DNA from: Diadema setosum
Taxonomy: Eukaryota > Echinodermata > Echinoidea > Diadematoida > Diadematidae
NCBI GenBank assembly: GCA_033980235.1
Contig: CM067069.1
Location: 18,906,650 to 18,970,649, forward strand
Direction: 5' to 3'
DNA: 64,000 nt
A model generated the notes under the pieces. That model was not told the origin of the DNA. It worked only from the letters and a program-made list of their open reading frames with translations, and did no database searches. The first letter of the stretch is position 1. Each line of letters opens with the position of its first letter. Below, piece by piece: positions 22,601-34,789 of this stretch. Position numbers and translations under genes: made by a program.

Positions 22601-24239
22601 CACACAGCCCACGAATCACACAATCCATGAGTCATACACAACCCATGAGCTCAACACTAGGCTAAAAGGCAGCTAGACAGAAGGCAAACAAGGCCGACCG
22701 AGTTTTAAGCTAGGCTAAAAAAAAAAAAATAAATAAAAAAAAGCAATGAAATCGACTCATCTGCGATTAAATGACGGTCTCCGTGTCTTTTTGTCTAGTG
22801 TCAAACTCGTCTGCCTTGTTTACCTAGTGTCGAACTTATTGGTTTTGTTTCGTTTTGTCTTTTGTTTTTGCCTAGTAACGGACTTCTGGGACTTGTTTTC
22901 CTATTGTCGGACAGATTGACCTTATTTACCGCGGGTCAAGCCAAAGGGTCGTCTAAATAATAACTCGTTGGTGATGGTGATGGAAATCTGATGCGCTAGC
23001 AGGATTTTCTACCTTCACTCACTTCTCCTGTGTTTCGACAAAAATTTTGATTCGACAGTGTCACCTTAGATCTTGTCAAGTCTGAGACAAAAATAAAAGA
23101 GGAAAAAATATGGATACTAAAAGTGACTGTGGATACGTTTGATATTTAGATGGCCTAAATAGCACAGCTGAATGATCATCAATTATCCTTTTCTGGCATA
23201 CTTTGTTGGTTTTTGCCAACGAGTTTCCTCCAACTTGAACTCTCTGATAGTCGACCTAGAGGATCTTATATTTCAGCATCAATAATGAGGCTTAGAAAAC
23301 ACGAACTACCTTGAGTACCGTTATGATAACCAAAGACACCAACACCACATACCGCATTGTCAAGACGACTTCCATCACCAAATTGTGATTAAAAATCAGT
23401 AGGTAATCACTCAGGCAAATAATGAATATTATGTTAAATTTATAAGTGATGCCATTCAGTAGACAAACTCATTCATTCTTCCTGGTTTATCAAAAACTCA
23501 TCAGACAATCCGTGTTGATTTTCTAGACTGGATAACTTTTCACTTCACCTACAGTGACTTGCCAATACCTATAAGTTTCATATCCTTTACAAAAGTAGAC
23601 AGTGCTCACTCAAGCATGAAACATTTCTTGGTGTCACATGATTGAAACGACGTTCGCCAGCCGAGTATTATGTTTATAGAATAACATTTGATTGGAGGTC
23701 ACTTTTGAAGTGCACATTTTTTTTTGACACCCTGTATTCCCTTTTGACATCAGCAAGACTACTAAGCTTGAACTTCGCTCGCCTGTAATGTCTGTTCGGC
23801 ACTGATAACTTAATGGCATGAACAGTCTTATGAACGGAATCCAGGCGCATGAAAAGACACACCTACATACACATGCACATAAATTTCATCAAACAGGCAT
23901 ATATTGTCTGTTTGTTTGTTTATTGTTCATATATCTTCTGTGATAGTCTCTGTGTTGTAACGTCTTACATATGCATTCTATTCTACAGCGCCATGAGTAT
24001 ATTTTTAGGAAGAATGAGCGCTTTATAAGAGTTTCTCAATTATATACACACAGCAAAAAAAAAAAAAAAAAAAAAAAAAGAAAGTAAACACTTTTTCGAG
24101 TTCATAGTTTTCATAGAAGATTTTGATGAAAACCAATGTATTATATGCCATTTTAAAGGTAATACATCATTTCAAATCTTAGCGTCTGCTCTTTCAGAAT
24201 TTGTCCTTTAAAATCCATGTCTGGCGATTTTTTGTCGGT
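22601..24239. other. Gene-poor DNA
   Basis: Nothing coding was recognised. The text CTTGTTTACCTAGTGTCGAA is loosely repeated around 22800-22920. A poly-A run lies at 24056-24079. AAAATCCATGTCTGGCGATT at 24209 recurs as AAAATCCATGTCTGGCGACT at 60186, so a shared dispersed repeat end is present. Confidence 0.4.
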
Positions 24240-24254
24240 TTTGTAATGCAGGGA

Positions 24255-24390
<136 letters not shown>

Positions 24391-26410
24391 AAAGGAAACA
24401 AAAAGTTACAGATAAGACGATAAGACACAAGAGAGGACGAGGGGCATATTAGAGAAAAGAAGAAAATTCAATTATTTTCGACCGATCATTCAATAAAAAA
24501 AAAAAAAGGTGGGAGTGGGAGGATGAACACCAGAATGCACAAAAAAACAAAATAGCCAGAGCTTTTCTTTTAAGTAATCAAACACCACGCATTTAGCAGG
24601 GATACACATAAAGAAGAAAAAGAGGAAGAAAAAAAGAAAGAAAGTTCATTAATGTTTGTGGTGGTTGCAGATGGACTGGTGGCGCGTGCACTCCTCCCCT
24701 TTAATGTTGTAAAGCACCTCTTTAATGTTGTAAAGCACCCCCTCCCTTTTACGGAATTCCTGGATCCACTCCTGAATGTTAAGGTTAAGAACGCCTGAAT
24801 GATGACTGTCCTCGATGCTAATATTATGCTCCGTTACATGCAACATCTGCTGGACTATGACTGGAAATAGTCTTGTCGTTGAGGGCGACTGCCTGGCGTC
24901 TGCTGGCACCTGCATCGCGATATCACTCGAATGCTTGATAACTTATCTTTACCCTCTGCCAGTTCCTAACCAGCTCACATGCACATTGGTACAACGCGAC
25001 TCTCTTTTTCCTCGGTTGGTTATGCACTTAACTCGTTTTAAAAGTGACACAATAAATAAGCTTGATCCACGTAACAATTTATGGAATGTATATTCAAACA
25101 AAGAATGAACTTAGGGGGGACAGGGGGTTACCAAATGGTCGCTTAATTTGGAGTCGAGTTATTGGCGAGCTTTAGATCTGCAACGCGAACGCTAAGACGA
25201 CGCTATTTAGGCCAAAAAAAAAAAAAAAGATCTGCACATGCGCGAGACAGCTGTTTCCATTGTTCAACTGGCGAGGCTGAGTAGGCGTCGTCCTTGATAA
25301 GTAGCGTTCGCGTCGCAGATCTAAAGCTCGCTGTTTTCTCCGAACATGACTAGTAATTTACACGTGGATATGCCTATATCAACTAGTTTAACAACAACAA
25401 CAAGACGATGCCTTACAATGGCTATGCTTTTCAGCAAGTCATTATTGGTAATCGAAAATGTCTGACGCAAATCATAAGAAAGCATTGCTGCATTAATCCG
25501 ACGCTACTTGTATAGGCCCTATCCTACAGTATGTTTATGTCACTTAGTTCATAATGTATCTAATTTTCGCAGATAACCTATAAATGGCCTCATTTCATCG
25601 GAGAGGGCGTCACAGATTACCAGAGAAAGAGGAAAAGAATATGACCCTACACTTGACATTGAATAGGAACTATAAGCCCAGATTAGCCTCGTTGAGATTA
25701 GATTGTTATTCAAACAAATAGAAGATCTTCTTTCATTTCTCAGTGAAATAAGATCATCAAGGATAACAAACGTGTGTCAACCATTAATTGTCCAGAAACC
25801 GCTCGAATAAATCTTCCTTGTTTATGCGTTACGATAGGTTGTCCAGAATGATAGGCCTATTAGATATGCAACAAAGAAACCAAAAAAAAAAAAAAGAAAA
25901 AAGAAGGCTGCATTAGCAACATTCTTAGCAAAATGAACATAAACCAAGGACAAAGAAAAAGGATTTTAACTGATAGGATTCTGTGTGCATTTAGCAATTA
26001 TCTCATCGTGCAAACATTGTGTCATTCAATGTACCATCCATAAACACAATAAATGCACACACACGTACTTAGCACATGAAATGTGTTTTTCTCTTGTCCT
26101 CGCCTCCGCCGTCTAGTAATATAAGAATACATTATGATGTGCATTTGGAAGATTTAGAGTAAGAAAAATACGAAAAAGCCAGTATATAAGAAGGCTATTA
26201 TGCAACTACAAACAATACGGTTAGTTGTACAGTCGCTTTCCACTGAAGGAACACACACTCGGAAACAGTCAAATGGACGAGGACGGGATTGAGTTTCTTT
26301 ATGGATTATGACCCTTCATCACAGAACCAACGAGAAGTGACTGTTGCCAGACATGGATTTTTTTTTTTAAAGCAGATTCTGAAAGAATAGACATTAAGAT
26401 CAGTCACTAG
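24391..26410. other. Gene-poor DNA with one small MITE
   Basis: No recognised gene. An 88-residue minus frame at 24649-24915 (VIVQQMLHVTEHNISIED, IQEWIQEFRKREGVLYNIK) reads somewhat like protein and may be a decayed coding remnant of unknown origin. It contains a 21-bp tandem duplication, TTTAATGTTGTAAAGCACC. Poly-A runs occur near 25216 and 25890. Confidence 0.4.
25165..25331. mobile_element. Short MITE with GCGAGCTTTAGATCTGC ends
   Basis: The left end GCGAGCTTTAGATCTGCAAC, GCGAACGCTA is mirrored at the right by TAGCGTTCGCGTCGCAGATC, TAAAGCTCGC. CGACGC/GCGTCG sequences extend the pairing inward. It is about 167 bp and no clear target duplication was seen. Confidence 0.65.
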
Positions 26411-26425
26411 ACTGGAGCCATCATA

Positions 26426-27225
26426 TTGAACATTTGTGTAAACGCACTATCAGAGATTTGTATAGAGAGAATAAGACATTTTATATTAGTTGAAACGGCT
26501 ATTGCATTCTATAAATCCATTATTCAAAGTAACTTTGATTATTGTGATGTTATGTCAAATATTAATCAGAGCTATACTCAGCGTCTTCAAATTCTTCAGA
26601 ATCGTTCTCTAAGAGCAGTGTTGCAGGTGAATTCGAGATATCCAACTAACTTGTTATACTCACAAATTAATGTTGACACACTTGAGATGAGAAGAAATAA
26701 ACATATGTTGTGCACAATGTATAAAGTCGCTTATAATTTAACCCCTAAATATGTAAGTGAAATGTTTGAGTTAAAAAGTTTTGATTATGATTTCAGGAAT
26801 ACCAACGCTGATATCCAAGTTACCATATATCAAAACCTGCTTTAGGCAAAGGTGTTTTAGTTACCAAGGTCCAAAATTATGGAATACATTGCCAACATGC
26901 GTAAAACAGCAAACAGTTTTTAGCGTTTAAAGACGGTTGTATCTGACACCACAATGATATTGTACCAATTCCCCATTATTTTTTTTTCAAGTAAATCGAG
27001 CATGTATTCATTTTTTTCTGTAAATATTTTTTCTTTCTTTTTTACCTTTGTTCTGATTTGTTTCATCTATTGTATTTTGTATATATGTTTCATGTAAATG
27101 TGTATATGTTTTGAAAAAAAAAAGTATGTCATTTTTACCTCACGATGCACGGGCATGAGGAAAAACAGCCGTCTGGCTGAATCATGTGCCGTGTTGAAAT
27201 AAATAAATGAATGAATGAAAGATTT
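26426..27225 (+). mobile_element. Third LINE, 5'-truncated 3' end (CR1/L2-like)
   Basis: Only the C-terminal RT-distal region and 3' UTR remain. YKSIIQSNFDYCDVMS (about 26505-26552), QRLQILQNRSLRAVLQ (26579-26626) and LEMRRNKHMLCTMYKVAYN (26681-26737) are family signatures. YQGPKLWNTLP-type text follows out of frame near 26860-26890. The 3' tail GAGGAAAAACAGCCGTCTGG CTGAA and the terminal AATAAATGAATGAATGAAAG repeat match the second LINE's tail and the short-repeat tails of this LINE group. 5' truncation is the normal outcome of target-primed reverse transcription. Confidence 0.8.
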
Positions 27226-28780
27226 GAAATGATATATGTTGCATAAACCCAATTCAAATAGACTCTCCTAACCTATCTTAAAGAAATCATACATTCTGGA
27301 ACAGTGTGTTCTGAGAAAAGAGTCTCTGAACTTAGGGTCTATTAAAAAACGGTTTATCTTACAGAGCCGTACTCTGTACAATGAAGGGGACAGAAAAAAG
27401 AAAACAACAGGACGTTTAATCAAAGCAACAACCATGACGGTATTATCAGATTAAACTGAAATCAATCATACTCTATAGTTTTTAGTTTTCGAATTCATAT
27501 TTTTCACATACCTGATGGTATTAATGCGTCCATACAATTATCGAAGACCTTTCCCGTAAACACCAGGGCCTGGCTCGCGTGTACACACTTCAGTTAACCA
27601 CGTTCTAAACTTACCTATTATAGTATTATAATTTGTTACGACAACGTTAATAAGGAATGAGAAATCAATCTCTTACTTTCTTTGGTTGCACAGGGTTTTC
27701 TTTAATTGCAACATGAAAATTGAGCTGATTGAGCCGAGATACTGGGTACGAAGTTTCTTTCAGGTTTACCGCTGTCAATACAGCATTATTTCGAAATGTA
27801 TGATGTTTGGATGTATTCAGTCTTCAGTCATTTGACTCGGCCGTGCGCCATAATGTGAAAGGAGCTTGTCCTTCGAGAGTGTAGCATTCTTTTGTTGATA
27901 TTTTCGAGCTTTCGAGCTTACGTTCGGTTTGAGAGAAGACGTATGAATGAAAGTAAGCCGTTTATTTGAAACACAACAGCTTAATAATCATGCCAAATAT
28001 TGTTTATTCATAAGACGGATGTCAAACAAGACCCCTGGGCTTTAATTAAAACTATTATATGCATTTCTACTCTCATCATCGCCCTTACTAACATGCTTGA
28101 TACAGCGTGCATTCAGGTTAATTTGCAAAAGTAAAAATGCAAACATGTACCTTCAATTCGGCATTGCTTTGTTTACATCTTTATGTGTTTCCTTTTAATA
28201 TACGATTGTGCTCGGCAACGTGTATTTATGCATAGGAACAATAAATTCATACATTTTGTGGTATTTTGTGTAATTCTGTTATATTGTATTGAAAACGGAA
28301 TGCAGAAATAAATTGAACTGAACAAATACCTACAGAGAGCAATGTATTTCGATCATGCGGAAGTGCCTCGTCTTATTTCAAGGTCTTATTTCACTTGAGA
28401 TGTTTAATTTGGAACCAGAACGAACCGCGTTAACCGAAAACAAGGAAGAAAAAACACAATCCTACAGTCCAGTGCATGTTTTCAAGCCAAATTCTCTGAG
28501 CGTCGTTGTAATTTCCTAGTATGTATTGATTCTCCAACTATGCAACAAGTGTCTATCAAAGTAACTCAATCCCTTGTAATCAATAATAAGATTTAGAAGA
28601 AACTTGCATTTACAACTGCTTTTGTCAGATTTTCAGTGATATGATTTCAGTGTCATATTTTGACAAGCAAAGATATATGCGTTACGTATAATAATTTATC
28701 ATAAAATGATATTCAAACACGCTTTGCCATTTCATGTTCATAAAAAAGTAACGAAGATTTGAGCAGTATCATCACGAGTC
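27226..28780. other. No gene seen
   Basis: AT-rich intergenic DNA without recognised repeats or coding exons. It lies upstream of the Ig gene. Confidence 0.4.
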
Positions 28781-28787
28781 CGATCGA

Positions 28788-28893
28788 TGACGTCGTACAT
28801 TATGATTACTCCTCCTACGTCAGCTGATTCCAAGCGCGATGAGTGTTGGCTGGCCAATGGCGTATGACACGCCCACATAAGCCATGGTCCAAT
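28788..28893 (+). promoter_or_regulatory. Candidate promoter region of the Ig gene
   Basis: Within about 105 bp there are two CRE-like sites (TGACGTCG at 28788-28795, TACGTCAG at 28816-28823) and two CCAAT boxes (28854-28858, 28889-28893) in locally GC-richer DNA. The cluster lies about 500 bp upstream of the signal-peptide exon. The assignment is inference from site clustering; no TATA box or mapped start is available. Confidence 0.25.
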
Positions 28894-29389
28894 CCCAGGA
28901 AAGAATACTGCGTATACATGTCGCTGCAGTGGGCAGCTCAATATTTCACAAGCGATCTCAAAATTGAATTGAACTCCAGCGACTACGAAAGGAGCAAAGG
29001 AATGCTGCACGGGGTGCAACATAGGTTTACGTTGTGAATTTCACTTCATCGGTCACACCTGTAATTGGCCTTACTTCGTTGACTGTTTTTTTTTTTCCAG
29101 TATCATTCTAAGATTCATTGGAACATTCAGGTTGAATATCATTCTTGACTATTTGACTATTTTTACATTTCATGTATTTTCCATTGACAAATAGTGAAAA
29201 TGATTTACAACGTTGAAAAAGCTTTTAATGATTATCTCTGCAGGTGGTATGACATTCCTTCTCATAATGTTTCTGCACAGGTTCTTCTTCAGAGAAGGAC
29301 GTTTCTTTTGTTGTTTGATTCACTACCGTAATAACTCTCCTTATTCCTTTTTTGAGACAGATCCCTCGCTTTTAGGAAGAATCTACATA

Positions 29390-29444
29390 ATGGATGACAT
29401 GATGACAGGGTTTGGAATCCTGCTGTTGCTGATTCACTCTTCTG
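29390..29444 (+). CDS. Ig-superfamily gene, exon 1 (signal peptide)
   Basis: ATG at 29390 starts an 18-codon coding stretch with a hydrophobic core, FGILLLLIHSS, ending in phase 1 at a good donor, TCTG|GTAAGA. It reads as a secretory signal peptide. The next exon at 31226 also enters in phase 1, so the two join in frame (a Val codon is made from G + TC). Upstream in-frame sequence from 29213 is probably 5' UTR. A second ATG three codons downstream is possible. No homologue is named; only the architecture is claimed. Confidence 0.6.
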
Positions 29445-31225
29445 GTAAGATATCGGTCACTAAGGTGTGTCTTCATACACACACGCGCGCGCGGCACACA
29501 CACACACACACACACTCACACTTTTTTGTTTGTTTTATAATATTCTTTATTTCAGTTTCATTCAATATCAAATCCATATTAACAATAAAATTGATATTAC
29601 CACCAACAAACAAAAAAGCAGCTGTATTCTTCTTTCTTGTGCTGCTAAATCATTTTTCAAGCATACAGTACAATATATTTGGGTCTTTTTACCAAATCAT
29701 ACCCTGTTTTTATAGGAAAAATGACATGAAATTCTGCATTATTCTCAGAAAAAAGCTATTCTGATCAGCCTAATCGAGCCAATCCGAATGTGCCTTATCA
29801 CTCACACACCCAATAAGAAATTTGTGCTACTAAATCACTTTTTTTTTAAACTTAATTTCCTTTTTTTTTTTTGCAGAGCACACCCACACACAACACACAC
29901 AGACACACCCTCTTACACACATGTGATCCATTCCATGAAATACGCACGTACGTGATTTGTTGTACTCATACTCTTCTCCACAAACTTTGAATCTCTTGAA
30001 TTATACAAATTTGAGATGCAGGCTATACGAACATGTCATGATTGCATGTGAGTAAACGCATAGCTGATGAATTGTATTGATGTTATACTGTTGAATATAT
30101 CCATTTAATTCTCAATGTTACTATTCAGCTTCCCATTTCAATTTATGGGACAATAATGAAAGGTCCTCCGGTAGAACGTTCAGGTAATAACATTAACTTA
30201 TTTCTTTTTTTTTCATGAGTCAATTTCGACATTGTTCTACTTCTTATCTTTTTAGGCATAATTGTACTCACATTAGACTGACAACCATTAATATGGCCAA
30301 GCTAACAAGGGTCATAATCATCAAGCGTATAGTATAAGGTAATAAGCTTCCAGGAAGTGAATACGTTGCTCGGGAAAGCTATCGTAGTGTTTCAAGGCAC
30401 AAAACGTTGCTTTGAGTTAGTGTTTGAACTAAATGAAAACATAAAAGGAGACCGAATGAATGACTTCACTTCATGCTGACCTTACACAGTGGTAAGAAAA
30501 AAGAGGTTGAATAACTATAACGTGACACTGACGCTTAACGCTTAAAGGACAAGTCCACCTTCGTATACATGTGGATTGAGTAAAGGCAACAATATTAGTA
30601 GAACACATCAGTGAAAGTTTGGGGAAGATCGGACAATCCGTTCAAAAGTTTGTTTGTTTGGTTTTTTTTTTTTTTTTTTTACTATCTGCGCAGTCACTGC
30701 TGGATGAGAAGACTACTACAGTGTATGATGTCACATGCGTACAACAATATAAGGAAAATAAAAAGAGAATTTCACAAAACTTTGTTTTTGAATAAAGTAC
30801 ACATTTCTTCGACTTGTTACTGACGAAGTTAAGGGTAATATCATTCCCCCTGCTTTCTGAAAGCAAGAAGTCGAGTAGTCTTTTGCTATGCGAGAAAATA
30901 GTGGAAATGTGTTAAATTTTTTAATTCTTTCTCTATATCGTTGTACACATGTGACATCACAAGCTATAGTAGTCTTCTCATCCAGCCGTGACTGAGCAGA
31001 AACTTAAAAAATTCATAACTTTTGAACGGATTGTCCAATTTTCTTCTAACTCTCATTGATGTGTTCTACTAATATTGCTGCACTCACAAAACCCCTATGT
31101 CTACGAAGGTGAACTTGTCCTTTAAATATCTCTCTTTGTAGATGAATTTAGTCGTTTCAATACACCAGGTGAAACCTGTTATGTCATATTGTTATACTTC
31201 AAATACTTCAAATTTTCTATTGCAG
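29445..31225 (+). other. Intron 1 of the Ig gene
   Basis: It opens with GTAAGATATCGG and closes with a pyrimidine-rich acceptor, TTTTCTATTGCAG. It contains CA microsatellites (29475-29520, 29880-29912) and a 584-bp foldback MITE (30542-31125). Confidence 0.55.
30542..31125. mobile_element. Foldback MITE with TTAAAGGACAAGTCCACC ends
   Basis: The left arm reads TTAAAGGACAAGTCCACCTT, CGTATACATG, then AATATTAGTAGAACACATCA and GGACAATCCGTTCAAAAGTT. The right arm is the complement, ending GAAGGTGAACTTGTCCTTTAA. Inner arms also pair (GATGAGAAGACTACTACAGT against ATAGTAGTCTTCTCATCCAG). TTAA borders both ends, compatible with a TTAA target. It is entirely intronic. Confidence 0.8.
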
Positions 31226-31342
31226 TCGCGTTGACACTGAGCGTACCAAGTCCGGTAACGGCGAACCGGGAAATTACAGCGCGGTGTTCCGCCAGAGATG
31301 TGTACGAAACGCGAACAGCGAGGTGGTATTTGGACGGCTCCC
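31226..31342 (+). pseudogene. Ig-domain exon 2, 5' half, interrupted by insertion
   Basis: After the acceptor TATTGCAG, a phase-1 frame encodes an Ig-like B-C region. It starts VALTLSVPSPVTANREITA, has the B-strand Cys in ITARCSA, and has the C-strand Trp 13 residues later in TARWYLDGS. The frame is cut at 31342 by the 26.5-kb element and runs into about 55 element-encoded residues before a stop at 31507-31509. The exon resumes at 57837. This allele can therefore make at most a signal peptide plus a truncated domain unless the element is removed or skipped. Confidence 0.75.
31337..31342. repeat. Target-site duplication GCTCCC, left copy
   Basis: GCTCCC directly precedes the element terminus TATGGCACGCC. 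The same six bases in the same direction follow the opposite terminus at 57831-57836. Confidence 0.85.
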
Positions 31343-31416
31343 TATGGCACGCCAGAAGGGAATCAAATAATTATGTTCGTATGGCACGCCAGAGGGGAAT
31401 CAAATATTTATGTTCG
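31343..31416. repeat. Tandem duplication of the 37-bp element terminus
   Basis: TATGGCACGCCAGAAGGGAA..ATTATGTTCG (31343-31379) is followed at once by TATGGCACGCCAGAGGGGAA..TTTATGTTCG (31380-31416). Only the second continues into ACACCAACTAAA. The other ends have a single copy. Confidence 0.85.
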
Positions 31417-32395
31417 ACACCAACTAAAAAACCATTTCATCAAGTAAAATTTCATTCAACAAAAATATATTCGACCAAATATATATTTGATAAAAGATAT
31501 ATTCAATAAAATATGTATTTGACAAAAATATATTCCAACAAAATATATATTTGACAAAAATATATATATATTTCACCAAAATATATTTGACCAAAATTAT
31601 ATTTGACCAAAAATATATTTGACCAAAAATATATTCGACAAAATATATATTTCACCAAAAATATATTTGACACAAAATATGTTTGACCCAAAATATATTT
31701 GACCAAAAAATATATCTGACGAAAATATATTCGACAAAATATATTCATTTCAACAAAAATATATTAGACCCAAAATATATTTGACAAAAAGTGTTTTACA
31801 TACATGGCTTTCCATACTTTCGAAAAAAAAAATCATTCGATGAACGAAAAACCATTCCATGAAAATACATTTCATGAGCTGAAATACGTTTCATGACGAA
31901 ATACGTTCGACAAAACGAGTGCGCAATATTCGCTGTGTACCAAGCTGGCCCATGCGACTTGTCTACATGCAGCGCAACACGTACGCATGCATACACTGCA
32001 CGTGTACCATGCATAGCACACTACTACTGCTAGCTAGCCCGTCATGTCATCGGCGCGACTCGACTGCGCCGCTGGCCGCCGCGGTGGGATGCTCGATCGA
32101 GTGGTGGGGTTTGAGCGCGGTAGCTTTCGCGATTTCGATGTCGATCTAGCTCAAGACTTCACGCATGGGCCATGGCTTCCACTTTTCTGAAAGTGGGAGT
32201 AGGAATGATCCCGCTATGGCGTTATGCAAAAGATTCAGCACAGCTTAATCTTCGCCATTGCCAGTTGGCGAGCGCGAGATCGGGATCAGGTCGTGGCCGT
32301 GGCCGTGGCAGAGCAACATCAGCTGTAACCGCATGCAGCAGTGACCCCAACACGTTACTGGTTACAGCGCCCCGCGCCGGGGTTACATCATCACA
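31343..32395 (+). repeat. Terminal module R1 (outer left)
   Basis: In order it holds the 37-bp terminus, GTTCGACACCAACTAAAAAA, an array of ATATTTGACCAAA-like units (about 31440-31810), CATTCGATGAACGAAAAACC-type repeats, a GC-rich segment, CTGAAAGTGGGAGTAGGAAT, GGCGTTATGCAAAAGATTCA, and GACCCCAACACGTTACTGGT up to GGGGTTACATCATCA. The same order is found in the modules at 45107, 46069 and 56738, two in each orientation. Confidence 0.8.
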
Positions 32396-34701
32396 ATACA
32401 AATACACGTACAACCAGTTAATGGTACATAGTACTAGTATTTCATCACATCATCACTATACAACCAGCTATATACCTCATCACTATACAACCAGATACAT
32501 ACTTCATCACTACAACCAGATACATACTTCATCACTACAACCAGATACTTCATTTGATGAATCTTCAAGTCTGATTGGTTAAGAATTGGGGCATACAGTC
32601 AGCAATTACCTGTAGTTCCCACAGTACCCAAACTGACCCATATTATACTAAACTGCCCTCTTGATTTGTAGCAGCACATTCATATGCACATGTAGGGTAA
32701 GCACTTGGCTTCAATAGTGAGAGAGGTGACCAATATCCAATACGATTGCAATGCACGTGAAATGGCAGCGTAGATGTGTGAATTGGCTATCCAAGAGCTA
32801 TTGCCATCAACCTACTAAATTTTCATACAATTTTCTTCATTATAATACATGTATGTACAGATATGAACTGCTTTCCTTCAAGGCAGTTGTTGCTATCGGT
32901 GCCCCTGTAAGGTTCCTTGGGTCATAGCACAGAGCAGAGATCCCTCGTGGTAATGATATCAACAATTCCCCGAAGAGCAGTCCATATTTGCACTCTAGGA
33001 GATTGTCATTAAAAACTTCATGTCTGAATAGATGGGAGAAGTGTTGTGTGGTGGTTAGTAGAGGTGCCATTGAACTACGGCAAACATATTCCATATGTAG
33101 TATCAAAATGTCAATAAATGTTTGTAGAATGTTGAAGGAATTGAACTACAGTCAACCTTGCCCATGTCGAATCTATTTGGACTGAAGAAATAGCTTCGAT
33201 CAGAGAAAATTCAACTAATGAGGGATTAAAATTAATAGAATGTACCGCTATAAAGAGAAGAGGACTTGAAAAGGACCTTTGACTTGGTTGATTATTTGAC
33301 TTATGCGAGGCCAGCTTAAGCAAGGTTGACTGTATTTTCATTTGTGGTGGAACTTTTGCAGCAGTTATCAAAGAATGAATAAAACTGGATACAAATATAG
33401 AATCCATGTTATAAATTTTTTTTTTTTTTTTTTTTGTATGTGAGGGGGTGTGTGTGTGTTTTCATTTGATTGCTCTTATGGTTTGTTCACTTATAGGTCT
33501 CCATACTTTCAACACTGTTATTATTCCTCAAGTACTAGTAGTATGTTGCACTGCATCTTGTATGAAAAAAACAAACACCAAAACCTCTAATTTTGCAGTC
33601 ATTCACCTGGAGCACATACATTTGTACTGTACTCTTCTGGGCAGCAGTAAACTAATTTGCCCATTTACAATGAACTGGTTGTTTCCAGTCGCACAACTTA
33701 CAATATATATAGAAAACTTACAGTTTGTGGGATGGCGTCATTCAGTTGTGTACACAGCTATATGATGTGCGTAGTAACTATCTCACTTTTTCAGTCATAA
33801 ATTTATCTTGTGTATCATTCATCCACTCATGCATTCAATCACTCCTTTCACTTTGTATGCCAAGTTAACAAGGAAAGATATTCGTGCCATACCAATCACA
33901 AGATGGAAATTTAATTGCAGTCATTAACAATTCTGGACATAAAAGAAATACAAAGTCTATGTAAATAACACTGTATATTCAAATTGGCTTGTCATTATTC
34001 AACAAGACAGCTCGCACTGCTGTTGTATGTATTCCACACAACCTACTAAAGAGCTCTGAACCACACTGCTTTCACAGTAGTTTGGGTACAGTCTCTTTGT
34101 TATCGGTCCATATTTTCCATTCACAACAGACCCAAGAGATGTCACCTGTAGGCCATACAGTTTTGGGGGATAAATTGTTTCCTGTCATGAATCCCCACTG
34201 ATCCACTTACAATGTAACATGTAGGGGGCTCGTAGGCATGGCACATCCAGTCAATATTTGAAATATTACACTTTGAAAAGTCGCAAGTAATTAATGCAGG
34301 TTTGATTCATTTCAGAAGGGATCTTTCTTTTCTATCAAAAACAGATCCCTTAACTTCCAAGCTTCAATCATATTTCTTACATGTCATGTGGTTGAAGCTT
34401 CTCTGGCATTGCCAGCTTAATGCCACAGTCAAGGTGTCACAAATTCCAATCTTTCAAATTCATGAAATCAAATTCCAATCTTCTACAATCTAAATGAGGC
34501 AATTGGCACAAATGTACATGCCTTGTCACATATCTTTTTTTTTTCTATATTTTTCAAATTCATTTTATTTCAGTCTCACAATAATGAATGAATGCTAATT
34601 TTGAATGGCAAGTACAATGCTTCTGCTCTGACATTATGCTGTATACTGTAAACCTGTTTCAATCAGAGGGGGCAGAAATTTGCTTACGACACAAGTTAGC
34701 C
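32396..34701. other. Left-arm interior, outer part; mirrored at 54482-56737
   Basis: Starts with short ACTATACAACCAGATACATA-type repeats (32440-32550). One frame (32840-33106, minus) is preserved in both arms and is listed separately. A poly-T tract lies at 33417-33437. The left arm lacks 366 bp found in the right arm (54482-54847). Other short frames show no clear protein features. Confidence 0.5.
32840..33106 (-). CDS. Conserved open frame in left arm, unknown function
   Basis: An 88-residue frame reads ..LTTTQHFSHLFRHEVF, NDNLLECKYGLLFGELLISL, PRGISALCYDPRNLTGAPIA. The copy at 56057-56338 keeps the frame, with changes concentrated at the end. The composition looks like protein and not like random AT-rich sequence, and it could be an exon of a captured gene. 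No family was recognised. No good splice sites were confirmed around it. Preservation in both arms may simply reflect recent duplication. Confidence 0.3.
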   Translation of the reverse strand: MILHMEYVCRSSMAPLLTTTQHFSHLFRHEVFNDNLLECKYGLLFGELLISLPRGISALCYDPRNLTGAPIATTALKESSSYLYIHVL

Positions 34702-34705
34702 TTAA

Positions 34706-34789
34706 CCCAATGAGGACTGACTGATTTTGCGACAACAAGCATTTCCCATAGACACCTGCCCTAGTATACTCCGACTGGTTCTCAATTGG
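34706..34789. mobile_element. TTAA-flanked MITE, diverged copy (left arm)
   Basis: TTAA (34702-34705), then CCCAATGAGGACTGACTGAT, the core GCATTTCCCATAGACACCTG, and the end GGTTCTCAATTG, TTAA (34790-34793). The core matches the MITE at 40511. The terminal repeats are degraded, so this is an older insertion. The right-arm counterpart is cut by the N gap. Confidence 0.7.

Noticed and set aside
31503..31748. Open frames rich in Ile/Tyr/Phe across the ATATTTGACCAAA arrays (also 45806-46300 and 57393-57786)
   Set aside because: They follow the repeat unit of the terminal-module arrays. A short unit with few stops creates them without selection.
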